From Brachionus koreanus (Eukaryota; Rotifera; Eurotatoria; Ploima; Brachionidae): a stretch of DNA of 19,812 bases. The DNA is taken from assembly GCA_016987375.1 (NCBI GenBank), contig PJRA01000519.1, forward strand, positions 546,767 through 566,578. The letters run 5' to 3'. The notes beneath the pieces were generated by a model, which saw only the letters and a list, made by a program, of their open reading frames with translations, was not told the origin of the DNA and did not search any database. This document shows positions 9,601 through 18,235 of this stretch, one piece after another (within the stretch, counting starts at the first letter, position 1; every line of letters starts with the position of its first letter). Position numbers and translations under genes: made by a program.

Positions 9601-12600
9601 ATCTAAAAATAAACTCAAATAAACTTAAAAATTTATAAATTAAATTCTGAAAATTTTCTTATTTAAGTTTTCACACTCTTTCAAAATTACCCTAAAACTT
9701 ATTTACATTGAATAAAATAAAAAAAAAAAAGATTAATTTAACAATTTGGGTATTATAAATTCAGATCAGAATGAAAGAGACAAATTTTTAACGGTTCAAA
9801 GTGTATGATAAATAAATTTTTATTCACAATCAAACATCATGCACGAAACTTAAAAGTATGCCTTTGTTTAAATGTATCAATGTGTTTTGATATTTTTCCA
9901 GACATTGATTTGATTACACTGGATTTTTTGGTGCTCTGTAGCGTTTGAGAGACATTTTCAAGATTGTTTTTTTTAGTTTGTGAACCAATTGTTTTAATGG
10001 AAAAGTTTGTTTCCGAATCAGAGGAGAACGACTCGGTCTCATAGGCCACACAGCGTTTAAGCGATTTATCTTCTCTATACTGATTTAGAGAAAAAATCGA
10101 CTCCGATTTAAATGAAGAACTAGATGACTCGCGAGACTTGCTAAGCGATTTTATTTCGCCAACGCGATTTTTTCTTATCTCTTTTAGCTCATTGTCCAAA
10201 CTCTCCTCTAAATTTTTTTGTCTTTCATTCAAAATGACATCGTCTCTATCGGCAGATGTTTTTTCAATTACTGAACAAATACGCCTAAGGGATAAACAAC
10301 AATCATTATTTTAACTTTTTTATTTCATCATTTTCAGATTATAAACTTTTATGTTTTAATGTGATTTTTTGTTTAGAACTAATTGAACTAAATTTAAAGA
10401 TGCGTAAGAGAAGGTACAAGAGAGGGCAACATAGATGCCAATGTCGCTAAGAAATATACCGTATGAAATGAGATTAGCTAAATTTGGATTTTTTTAATTG
10501 TTTTTATGTTGTAGAAAATGTAATTAAATTTATCAATGAAAAATATTATTTAATTAACATAAAACTAAAATTTGTTCATATATTACACGGTCGGCCACGG
10601 TCTCAGTTAAATTATTTTTTTGAACGCCCCCCAACACTGCTTAGAATTAATCTCTTCTCACAGAAAACTTTTTTTCAGATTTAATTTTTTATCTAGCTTT
10701 TAATCAATCAATCAAGTCTGCTTAAATATTTTCATTTATTTTTTAATAAAAAAATTGACTCTTATTTTTTGATAAATTAAAATTTAGTAAAATAAGTTAT
10801 ATTTAAAAAAATGCTACAACAATTGAAATATGTATTGTTGTACCTTTTTTTATTTAGTTAAAATATTTTTCTTTTTTTTAAAAAAACTAAAATAAAGCAC
10901 TTTTTTTTAATAAAAAATCAAATAAATAATCTATTTAAAACTTATTTATGTTTAATTTTTGGTTTTTTTTAGAGCTGGTTATTTTTTAAATATAATTTAT
11001 TTTACAAAATTTTGATTAATCAAGAAGGGAAAAATTTCTGTTCGATTTGTATTTGAATTTCATATTACCGTTTTTAGAATTCACAAAATGCAACAAAGTA
11101 AAACATTCAAAGTCGCATCAAAAGTTTAAGTCTACTAATGATGTGTAAAATCTACGCAAAATGTACTACAAAAAAACCAGAATACCAGAAATGTAAAAAT
11201 ACGACTTTAAATATTGCACCATATTGCATTTACATAATTTACTTTTGACTCTAAAAATTATAAGAATTTTTTCGATTTTTATTCTATTGTACTTAATTTC
11301 ACAAAGCTTTTTTCTTAAAATTCTAATTAAAGTATAATAGTATTTAAGGTTTACATAATTTTATCTAAAACATTTATGTCAACCAAGTAATAATAATGAT
11401 AAGCTACAGCAGGATACCTGCGGAGCGAGACTAGCTTTAATCCTCGGTGGCTAATTTGCAGCATTAGGTCAGCATCCCAGCGCTAGCAACCGCGTATTTT
11501 CTAAGGGTTAAAAAATGGGTCTGTTAATGCATCATGGTATAATATGCTAAGTTATATTAAGAGAAATATTCTCAAAATTTTGGATTAGGATCAACAAACA
11601 CAAATAAAATAAAATCTTTAGATTCTAATATTTAAAAAAGTGAACCAAAACATAAAATTCAGTATTTTAACTAAGAGAAAGAAAACAAAACATAAAAAAC
11701 AACCCAAAAAATGATTATTTTTGAAAATTATTATTGTAATATATTCTGAGGTGAAACTTTTAAAGCAGTATACAAAAGCAACATTTGCTCACCGGTATTT
11801 AAACAAGTGTTCAATCTACAAATATATAATTTATTTTTTTCAATTAACGCCTCTAAGGCGATAAAAAAACGTAATTAAAAATAAGACAATAAGAGCAGTT
11901 ATTATAATTTTAATTTCAATGTTAATGTATTATGATTTTTCTTAATTTGATTAAATTCATTAATTTCATTCTTTTTTTTTCTCCTTTAATAAGGCTCCTT
12001 TAATCAATTCTATTAGTATTTTTCTATATGTTTCATTTTCATTTTTTTCTAGACATTTTCTTATTGAGTCACTAATTCCAATGTTCACTTTCTTCGACAT
12101 TTCTTTAATTTTTTGGTTGAGTAGTGGAATTAAAAAACTGCAATCCAGCTGATCACAAATTAAGAACTCAGTTATTTACTAAAGACTATATTTTTTTCTA
12201 ATTTTTTTTTGCTCGGATCCATCTATTTCTTCCACTATTTTCCTTGTTAGTTCGCTTTTTAGGAATGCTAATTTATCTTTCATCAGATTATGCCCCATTT
12301 TTTCGTTTATAGTGTCGATAAAAAATGTTGATAAAAGTTCCTTATACGTTTTATTGTTGAATTGGAAGAATATGCCAAATATGAAGATGTTTAACAGTTA
12401 TTTAATGCTTTAATCTACTTTTCTCCTAAATTTGACTAGATTTTTGTTTTTAATACAATGTTTATGTTTTATTAGCTTTTATATAAAAACAAAATTTATG
12501 GGTTATTTAAAAGTTTAAAAAAGTAAAATTATATTTATTTTTGATTCACATTTTTTATGTTTAATTAATCCTTACCCCAAAATTTAGTAGAATCAAATTT

Positions 12601-14123
12601 TAATGTATCATACAAAAATGCATTTTTTGGAGAGCTTGCACAATATTATAAATGTTTGTTGCCTCATGTTTATTTTAAAGAAGCAAATTTTAACATCTAG
12701 AAAAAAATATATGACAATTTTCAAATGTAATCTAAAATCTTCAATATTCAGATAGATTTTTCTCCAGAAAAAAATTTAAAAAAATTTTTTTTTTAACACT
12801 GCAATGATAATGTCTGTTATTTTCATTAGAAAATTCTCTTTTAGCTATAATTTAAACTAATCCAAAAACATAAAAAGACAACATTTAAATAATTATAAAG
12901 TTACCAATTTGTTGTATTGGCATGATAATCATCAAACGAACTAGTTAGATCGTTCGATGCTTGGGATGTGTAAGAATGAGCCGAATCGACCCATGGGTCT
13001 TCAACTCGATTAATTATACTCAAACTTAGTTTGATTAGTAAAGCTAAAGATTAGGAAAGAAGTAAGCAGAGTGTTTTAATTACCTGTGGTTGTTTTCATT
13101 GGCACTGATCGAAAGGCTTTTAGTGTCCATATCGTCAATTTGTTTTATTGAAGTCATAGTGACACCTTCTTCTTTGGCTTCGCTTTTTTTGCTCATTTTT
13201 GTTATTTGTTTGACCTGTTCGGAGTATTCTTCAAAAATAGGCCAGTTCATTGCCATACCGGCACCGCACTCTTTTGACCATGTGTGCAAGTCTTTGTCCG
13301 GATTAGTTTGTCTAATTGTGTTCAAAAATTCATTGTAAATTTCTTCAATGCTCATTTTTTCATAAATGTTCAAATGAGCGTGAAGTTTGAGAAATTTTTG
13401 TATAAAAAATTCAAGTCTTTCTTTTTCAAATTGGTCGCATTTTTTGTACACATTGTTCATGTCTTCAATATAGCGCGAATTGTACGAATTTAAGTCATCC
13501 AATGCTTGTCTGTACTTGTTCTTGGCTATTTCAACCTCTTTTTTGTATTTTTCCACTTTGTCCTCGAGTTTTTTTCTCTGCTCGGGACTCATTTGTTGAT
13601 CGGCCTGTGAATTTTGCAAGTGTATTTTGGCCGACTGATAGGACTTGCATGCAGCATGAAATTCTTTTTTAGTCTTTTCGACTAAAAAGTATTTTTTGGA
13701 CCAAGGTTTTTGGGCTTTTTTAAATTCTTCGTCATACTCTTTGGTTATTTTTAGCTGACCGACCAAAGTTTTCTGATAGTTGTGCTTTTGCCATTCTTTT
13801 ATTTCACGATTTAGCTCGTCATTTAGTGCATTGTGAGTAGTCAAGTGTATTTCGGAAAGTTTGTCTGCTTCGGCCAGAGATGCCTGCCACGCGCTCTTCA
13901 TGCTGCCATATTCATTGCCTTTGCTCAAATAATCGGTCCACTTTTTCGACCAGGCCTTCAAGCTTTTCGAGTAGGCTTTTTCCAGATCGGCTCTTTCGGA
14001 TATCATCTGCACCATGTCAGTACACAACTTGTATCCATCTTCAGCTCTTTTAACTGTTCGCTTGTACTGGCCAATCTCCCAAAAGCTATCGCTGCTCGGC
14101 TCTACATAGTCGCCCTCAGACAT
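6697..14123 (-). CDS. PACSIN/syndapin-like protein, copy B (complete)
   Basis: Exons on the minus strand: 14123-13084, 7561-7202, 7078-6864, 6803-6697; 1722 nt, 573 residues plus stop. The large first exon encodes the whole F-BAR domain (about residues 10-290, from SSDSFWEIGQYKRTVKRAED) with coiled-coil helices, KAQKPWSKKY and MNWPIFEEYS. A Ser/Asn-rich linker follows with NPF motifs near residues 401 and 478, then a C-terminal SH3 from about residue 520 (VRALYDYNSAEDDELSFKAG to GLYPATYATEF). This is the standard PACSIN order; length is somewhat above the usual 420-490 because of the linker. Its expected job is membrane curvature in endocytosis and actin control, with SH3 binding dynamin and N-WASP. 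ATG at 14123 starts at the normal distance from F-BAR. All splice joins keep frame. The acceptor at 7562 (ATTAAAAAG) lacks a pyrimidine tract, which may make it weak. The intron 13083-7562 is 5.5 kb and holds repeats and candidate alternative exons. Confidence 0.93.
7562..8802 (-). other. Part of the long intron of PACSIN copy B, no gene seen
   Basis: A+T-rich intron sequence. An in-frame TGA lies just upstream of the exon at 7561, which forces the acceptor to the AG at 7563-7562. Minus-strand frames such as the one near 7887-8123 look like chance open stretches of low-complexity composition. I see no RNA gene or clear repeat. Confidence 0.5.
8803..9025. repeat. TTAA-flanked MITE, copy A
   Basis: The left end TTAACACTCAAAGACCGGA and right end TCCAGTTTTTGAGTGCAAT are imperfect inverted repeats. 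The inside matches the copy at 15247-15476: TTTAAGATATGATTGAA, AACAAATAAAGGAAGT and TTCAAAAGACCCCTCC are shared. It is non-coding and about 223 bp. TTAA ends with CAC starts are typical of piggyBac-type non-autonomous elements. The right-hand TTAA has decayed to CAAT. It lies in the intron of PACSIN copy B. Confidence 0.8.
9026..9818. other. Intron DNA with no recognisable feature
   Basis: A+T-rich low-complexity sequence between the MITE and the candidate terminal exon. No coding frame, RNA or repeat could be supported. Confidence 0.4.
9819..9824 (-). promoter_or_regulatory. Possible polyadenylation signal of the alternative copy B transcript
   Basis: Minus-strand AATAAA begins 13 nt beyond the TGA at 9839-9837. 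The position suits a very short 3' untranslated region for the terminal exon just upstream, but such hexamers are frequent in this DNA. Confidence 0.4.
9837..10284 (-). CDS. Candidate alternative terminal exon of PACSIN copy B (or last exon of a nested gene)
   Basis: An acceptor TTTATCCCTTAG ends at 10285 and opens a 148-codon frame to TGA at 9837. The peptide begins RICSVIEKTSADRDD, has a charged, probably helical part (LNERQKNLEESLDNELKEIR), then a Ser-rich tail (SRESSSSSFKSESIFS) and ends KFRA. It is more G+C-rich than the intron around it and uses CG-containing codons, as real exons here do. Its entry phase (2) fits the donors at 13084 (AG+G, Arg) and at 12905 (TG+G, Trp). Spliced with 12905-13024 it would give a 535-residue protein with F-BAR but no NPF motifs or SH3. 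I recognise no domain. A separate nested gene is possible, but I found no other upstream exon for it. Confidence 0.5.
10287..11103. other. Intron DNA, mostly featureless
   Basis: A+T-rich. A short less A+T-rich patch at about 10585-10660 (ACGGTCGGCCACGGTCTC, then GAACGCCCCCCAACACTGC) is unassigned; it has no long frame or tRNA shape. Nothing else can be supported. Confidence 0.4.
11104..11307 (-). repeat. Interspersed repeat family R, copy 3
   Basis: The reverse complement begins GCTTTGTGAAATTAAGTAC and continues with ATTCTTATAA, AGTCAAAAGTAA, ATGCAATATGGTGCAA, AAAGT, a CTGGT block and ACATCATTAGTAGACTTAAA. This is the same block order as copies at 14796-15028 and 15084-15560. It is non-coding, about 200 bp, with no terminal repeats that I can define. 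The family is not one I can name. Confidence 0.6.
11401..11515. repeat. G+C-rich island, probable repeat fragment
   Basis: About 115 bp contrast sharply with the surrounding DNA, holding GCAGGATACCTGCGGAGCGA (with a perfect 5-bp hairpin GCAGG/CCTGC) and CAGCGCTAGCAACCGCG. Neither strand has a coding frame or tRNA boxes. An AATAATGAT run lies at its left edge, as beside some SINE or MITE tails. There is no second copy in the window. Confidence 0.35.
11966..12397 (-). pseudogene. Unrecognised degraded reading frame in the copy B intron
   Basis: From 12397 the minus strand reads one frame of 72 codons (LLNIFIFGIFFQFNNKTYKE onward, with TINEKMGHNLMKDKLAFLKS and LTRKIVEEIDGSEQ). It meets TAG TAA at 12181-12176, then continues in the same frame for about 69 more codons (CDQLDCSFLIPLLNQKIKEM, VNIGISDSIRKCLEKNENET, ILIELIKGALLKE) to TGA at 11968-11966. 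Two stretches this long in one frame are unlikely by chance at this A+T content. There is no good ATG at the front. It is Lys/Glu/Ile/Leu-rich and helical in character. I do not recognise the family; a transposon-borne or captured gene fragment is the simplest reading. Confidence 0.45.
12905..13024 (-). CDS. Optional 120-nt exon of PACSIN copy B
   Basis: The segment between AG at 13026-13025 and GTAACT at 12904 is 120 nt, phase 2 to phase 2, open throughout. It encodes VEDPWVDSAHSYTSQASNDL followed by a TSSFDDYHANTTN segment. Its codons are less A+T-rich than the flanks. Joined after the F-BAR exon it keeps frame (AG+T, Ser). Joined to the exon at 7561 it makes TG+A, an immediate TGA; joined to the exon at 10284 it makes TGG, Trp. 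It therefore fits the transcript that ends at 9837 and not the SH3 transcript. I find no counterpart in copy A. Confidence 0.55.
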
Positions 14124-14795
14124 TTCTTTTAAGATAATTAATTCAAGTCAAATTTTTTTTTGAACAAATTTTTTTCAAAAATACAAAGTTTAATCAGATA
14201 AAATAGAATATAAAAAAAAAGTTTTTAATTAATTCTGGTTATTTGAAATTTATGTTAGATATTAGCTTTTACTTTCAAGCAAGTTAAATTTCAAAATTCA
14301 CTTAATATTTGAAAAGTGTTTACTTTTTTGTCTGAGCTAGAACCATTTTTTCATTCTAATATCCTAATATTCTATTATTTATCAAATTAATTTCTTACTT
14401 TTTTTTGAAATTTGATGCTATCTTAATTAAATCTTTTACATACAAAATTTGATAATTAATAGATTGATTGATACTCGTTTTTAAAAATAAACAGTTGAAA
14501 AAATAAAAAGCGCAAAATCATCCAAATAAATTTTCCAAATTTTTTAACTTTTAATAGAATTTATTATAGAAATGAAGATGCAAAGATATTATAAAATATT
14601 TGGGATAATTTTGACAAAATTTGTGAAGCATAATTAGGATTTTTGAATTTTTGTCAAACAAAATTTATTTTAATAACAAATAATTAATTTAATTTATTTA
14701 ATAATTTGAACATTTACATTTTTATTTAAATAGACTGTTAAATTAATTAATGTTCATCTTCATTTTAAAAAACAAAATAACATAGACCAAATAAT
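14124..14795. other. Upstream region of PACSIN copy B
   Basis: A+T-rich sequence with no coding frame. The 5' untranslated region and promoter of copy B should lie here, but no TATA box or initiator stands out against the background. An AG sits three bases before the ATG at 14123, so a 5' untranslated exon further upstream is possible. Confidence 0.35.
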
Positions 14796-15028
14796 GGTTT
14801 TGTGAAATTTAGTTCAATAGAACAAAGCAAAAATTCTAATAAATTTTTATCTATAGATCAAAAGTAAGCTCTGTAAATGCAAAATGGTGCAACACTCGAA
14901 GTTTAATTTTTTAGATTTTATTCTGGTATAACTGAAAATCTATCATAACTTAAATTTTGACAAGTGCATTTTGCTGATTTTTGAGAATTATTAGCAGACT
15001 TATGACTAATAACTGATGCAGCTATGAA
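14796..15028 (+). repeat. Interspersed repeat family R, copy 1 (uninterrupted)
   Basis: It begins GGTTTTGTGAAATTTAGT and shares with the next copy ATTCTTATAA-like, CAAAAGTAAG, TCTGTAAATGCAA, ATGGTGCAACA, CTGGTA, GTGCATTTTGC, ATTAGCAGAC and GATGCAGCTATG, in that order. It carries the unoccupied form (AACTTAAATTTTG) of the site where copy 2 holds a MITE. Non-coding. Confidence 0.7.
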
Positions 15029-15083
15029 TATTGCATTATGTTGCATTTGCAGAACAAATTTATATATTTATATTTAAATATTA

Positions 15084-15560
15084 GGGTTTTGTGAAATTTA
15101 GTACAAAAGAATAGAAGAAAATGTTAAAAATTCTTATAACTTTTTTTTGTAAAAGTCAAAAGCAAGTTCTGTTGATGCAACATGGTGCAACATTCAAAGT
15201 TGCACTATTACGAACAATCTGGTAAAACTCTGCAATTTAGCATATTTTAACACTCAAAAACCGGATCACTTTTTTGACCCTTTTATTTAAATCTTCTTAA
15301 TACTTTTTTTCAATGAAAATAAAATTATTTTATAGAAAAAATTAAATAATATTTTTTATTTAAGATATGATTGAACAAAAAAATTATAAATAAACGCTTA
15401 AATTTATTGAATTAAAAAACAAATAAAGGAAGTTACAAAAAGGGTTCAAAAGACCCCTCCGGTTTTTGAGTGTTAAATTTGGATAAATTTGGCTTTAGTG
15501 TATTTTGCGGAGGTTTTGCACATCATTAGCAGACCTTGACTTGTGATGCAACTAGCTATG
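15084..15560 (+). repeat. Interspersed repeat family R, copy 2 (split by a MITE)
   Basis: Left part 15084-15246 (GGGTTTTGTGAAATTTAGTA to AATTTAGCATATT) and right part 15477-15560 (ATTTGG to GATGCAACTAGCTATG) together equal copy 1 in order and size (about 247 against 233 bp). The TTAA MITE at 15247-15476 separates them. Copies 1 and 2 are direct repeats about 55 bp apart. Confidence 0.7.
15247..15476. repeat. TTAA-flanked MITE, copy B (best preserved)
   Basis: 230 bp including both TTAA sites, with 19-bp perfect inverted ends: TTAACACTCAAAAACCGGA on the left and TCCGGTTTTTGAGTGTTAA on the right. There is no coding capacity. TTAA duplication plus ends starting CAC suits a piggyBac-type non-autonomous element. 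The perfect ends suggest this is the youngest of the three copies in the window. Confidence 0.85.
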
Positions 15561-15897
15561 TTAAGACTGAAATTAAATAGATTTTTTTCATTAAATTTAG
15601 TGTTGATATTGAAATTTGAAAAATATCCATATTTAACCAGCTGATTTCAATAATTACCATATCTTTTTTTTATTTTTTCTTTTACTTTAAATCTGTGGGT
15701 ATGATTGAGAGGCTAATTAAATGATTAAATGATCATAAAAGTAGTGAAAGGTACATTTTTATTGATCTCTTCAGAAATTTTTGAGTTGGTTTTAATATTA
15801 AATCAAAATGATATGTATAACTATTTTTATATTTAATCCTAAAAATTTATAAAATTTAATTTTTTAAATTTTTGTACTGTTACATCATTATTGGAAA
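15561..15897. other. A+T-rich spacer
   Basis: No gene, RNA or repeat could be supported between repeat copy 2 and the mariner relic. A mariner left end is expected near here but I could not recognise a terminal repeat. Confidence 0.4.
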
Positions 15898-16238
15898 AAG
15901 GCTTGTCAACAACATCAGTAAGTGAAAATGTGCTAAAAGTAAGAAGGGTGCAAGATCGGTTTGAAAAATTTAACAGTGGTGATACAAGCCTTCAGAGGAA
16001 GAAAATGTCAGGTAGACAATAGTTACTCCATTATCAGCAGAACTTTTTAATCATCAAATGACCTTTGCACATCACAATCAACGATTTTTCACAATCTTTA
16101 TTTGGTTAACAAAGCCAACAGACATTGGCTAGTTGTTTGTCAACGACCCATTAAAATTAATGAGAAATTAATTTAAAAAATTTATCTTATGAAAAGTTTT
16201 CATACGAATCATTACTTGTGATGAGAAATGGATAACAG
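15898..16238 (+). mobile_element. Mariner-type transposase relic
   Basis: The first frame reads KGLSTTSVSENV, then VQDRFEKFNSGDTSLQ and MSGRQ before a stop. This matches the mariner DNA-binding region, where a WFxKFxSGDxSLxDxPRSGRP block is typical. Further on come ANRHWLVVCQRPIKINE in another frame and, at about 16216-16233, TCDEKW, the mariner block around the first catalytic Asp of the D,D-D triad. The spacing is shortened and the frame shifts several times, so the copy is dead. It ends where the minus-strand LINE relic begins; the rest of the transposase is absent. Confidence 0.75.
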
Positions 16239-16249
16239 AAATCATTGAT

Positions 16250-16860
16250 TTGTTCAACTGGCCAATTTGGCTCAAGAGGAATCTCTTAGTCCCCAGTCTA
16301 AGTTTTCATTTCATAAGTTTTAATTTTTCCGAGGTCATCTCTAATGAATGTTGTATAAGAGAATTTCTTTTCGTTGATTTTAAATCCCCATTTTCTACAG
16401 AATTCAATGATTCATTTCACTACCTTTTGAAGAATCACTCGAATTTCTCTCCAAGTGACTTTGGATGCCCAAATACACAATTAAAAAAAAAAGTCATCTG
16501 CAAACAGTGCTATTTTGAAATCAGGAAGAATAATTTTAGCAGTATCAATTAAAAAAAAATAATGAAACAAGTAGGATATAGACAACCTCCTTGAGGGACT
16601 GCACAGTTAATTAATAACTTGTTTGTTGAAATTTTGCCATTGTAGCTGACTTTAAAAGAGCGATTTGTCAAAAGTTTTCAATTTATTGCAGAAATATTGA
16701 ATGTATATTGTCCTCCTAATTTTTTAATTATACCATTGTGTAATTTTTTTGTCCAAAGCTTTTTCAAGATCAAAGAAAATAGCTCCAGCTAGTTGATTCT
16801 GGTTGAATCCGTCTGATATTGATTGACTTAATTTAGATGAGAAGTGGCTCTTTTTTCGAA
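16250..16860 (-). mobile_element. Non-LTR retrotransposon relic (jockey-like reverse transcriptase)
   Basis: Minus-strand blocks in the right order for a jockey-type polymerase: LSQSISDGFNQNQLAG, AIFFDLEKALDK (first catalytic Asp region), FKVSYNGKISTNKLLINC, AVPQGGCL and ALFADDF (catalytic YADD-type box). Then come a CRKWGFKINEKKFSYTTF stretch and a decaying tail. Several frameshifts and stops are present (for example after the FADD box), so it is inactive. It abuts the mariner relic at about 16240. The 100-codon plus-strand frame at 16250-16552 is only its antisense shadow. Confidence 0.8.
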
Positions 16861-16939
16861 ATTTTGCTTAAAATTATTATATATTTTGTCATTTTTAGTT
16901 TTTTTATTAACATAATTAAGCATTAATAAGAATAATTTT

Positions 16940-17112
16940 GGCAAAATGAAAATAATTTTACATTTTTAAATTTTCATATTTTTAGATATTTTGTGCAATT
17001 TTTTAGAAAATAAAAAATAACTCTCTGAAATTATTTGATAGACAAAAAAAATTTAAAATTTCTTAAAAATTGCACAAAAAATGTAAAAATGTAAAATTAT
17101 TTTCATTTTGCC
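16940..17112. repeat. Long-inverted-repeat MITE, copy 1, with 8-bp target duplication
   Basis: The element starts GGCAAAATGAAAATAATTTT and ends with the exact complement AAAATTATTTTCATTTTGCC. The arms continue inward through a TTTGTGCAATTTTT block, so most of the 173 bp is one imperfect hairpin. The 8-bp sequence ATAATTTT flanks it on both sides (16932-16939 and 17113-17120). An 8-bp duplication suits hAT- or Merlin-type transposition. It ends 85 bp beyond the TMEM45-like stop codon. Confidence 0.85.
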
Positions 17113-17134
17113 ATAATTTTTAATTATTTAAATA

Positions 17135-17140
17135 TTTATT
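17135..17140 (-). promoter_or_regulatory. Possible polyadenylation signal of the TMEM45-like gene
   Basis: Minus-strand AATAAA about 58 nt past the stop codon at 17198, between the gene and the MITE. The position is good but the motif is common in this DNA. Confidence 0.4.
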
Positions 17141-17197
17141 ATAATTCAAAAATAAAATAAAAAAACTAGTATAATGATGGACACTAAAATTTTCATT

Positions 17198-18235
17198 CTA
17201 TTTTAATTGAATACGGTTATTTCTATTCAAATCAATAGTTAAATCTTCATCTGAGCTTTCATTTTTTTCAATTAAAATTGAATTTTCACCAAAGCTTCCA
17301 TCTTTATAATAATCAAGTGACGTCTTACCAATTTCCTGTATGCCATCAATAGCTTTTAGTCTTTTGACCATATTTTGATTTTTATTCCAGTCAAAAAATA
17401 TCTTTTTTACAAACCAAAGTTGTCCTAATAAACCTGTGATAATAATCATCACGTGCCAACAAAAGCAAGCAGTAACAATCATCATGTTTCTATGGTTGCT
17501 TAGATCCCATTGAAAGGTCGGATCATCAGTTGGAGGATAAAGCATAAAGCCGACTTGATAGAACCATGTACCTTGTAAAATTGTGAACAATATTCGGCCA
17601 TAAGTGAATAACACTTGTCCTGGGCTATAGGCTTCTAGACTACAAAAAATGATGCACCCAATTACTGAATAGACTAAAAGCAAATGAACAAAGACGTCCA
17701 AAGGCTCTTTTCCATGCAAATGAAATGCAAAAAGAAAAGCTTCGACTGAAAAGGCCATAATTCCCATGGCATATTCTATTTTTTTTGGCAGATTGACTCC
17801 ATAATGAACCATTACCTCTACTATAGCTCCCAATATGAAAGCCGAGTACATGGTAATATGCTGGGCATTGCCTAATTCAAATGACGTAACTCTGACAAGA
17901 TCAGTAGACCTCTTGTGGTCATGAAGGTAAGCATGTTGACTATGATTCACCAAATTTTGAGTTTCTAATTCAGACCTTGGTCTATAGTGTACTTTGTAAC
18001 CAGTGTAGGCTTCGGCTAACAGGGCAATAAGCGCCAAAACAGCTTTCAAATAGCTTTCCATTGGCGACTTGCGAAACGGCAAACATATGCATGGCATTGT
18101 CACTGAAGCTTTATATACATTTTTATTTGAGTTTTTTTTTGATTGAATAAATCGAATTGAAGTAATAAATCCCCACCATGTGCCAAATAGAATAAAGAAT
18201 GAACCGGGCAATAAATGACCAGCTAATGTACCCAT
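17198..18235 (-). CDS. TMEM45-like multi-pass membrane protein (DUF716 family)
   Basis: One uninterrupted frame of 345 residues. The start MGTLAGHLLPGSFFILFGTW matches the family opening (GHxLPGSFF). About seven hydrophobic segments lie near residues 7-29, 61-80, 125-146, 153-173, 180-201, 208-234 and 250-280. The family signature LQGTWFYQVGFMLYPP is at 220-235 and an FCWH motif at 258-261. The cytosolic tail ends in an acidic/serine stretch (ESSDEDLTIDL), also usual in TMEM45 proteins. Vertebrate members are about 275 residues; the extra length is in residues 30-58 and 80-122 and in the tail. The biochemical role of the family is unsettled. No intron is present, unlike vertebrate relatives. 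MITEs of one family lie on both sides. It points the same way as PACSIN copy B but is 3 kb upstream, with transposon relics between. Confidence 0.9.
   Translation of the reverse strand: MGTLAGHLLPGSFFILFGTWWGFITSIRFIQSKKNSNKNVYKASVTMPCICLPFRKSPMESYLKAVLALIALLAEAYTGYKVHYRPRSELETQNLVNHSQHAYLHDHKRSTDLVRVTSFELGNAQHITMYSAFILGAIVEVMVHYGVNLPKKIEYAMGIMAFSVEAFLFAFHLHGKEPLDVFVHLLLVYSVIGCIIFCSLEAYSPGQVLFTYGRILFTILQGTWFYQVGFMLYPPTDDPTFQWDLSNHRNMMIVTACFCWHVMIIITGLLGQLWFVKKIFFDWNKNQNMVKRLKAIDGIQEIGKTSLDYYKDGSFGENSILIEKNESSDEDLTIDLNRNNRIQLK

Noticed and set aside
10484..10684. Plus-strand 66-codon frame
   Set aside because: Low-complexity intron sequence with no family resemblance or splice context.
13090..14132. 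Plus-strand open frames over the F-BAR exon
   Set aside because: Antisense shadows of PACSIN copy B exon 1.
16250..16552. Plus-strand 100-codon frame
   Set aside because: Antisense to the jockey-like relic containing the FADD box.
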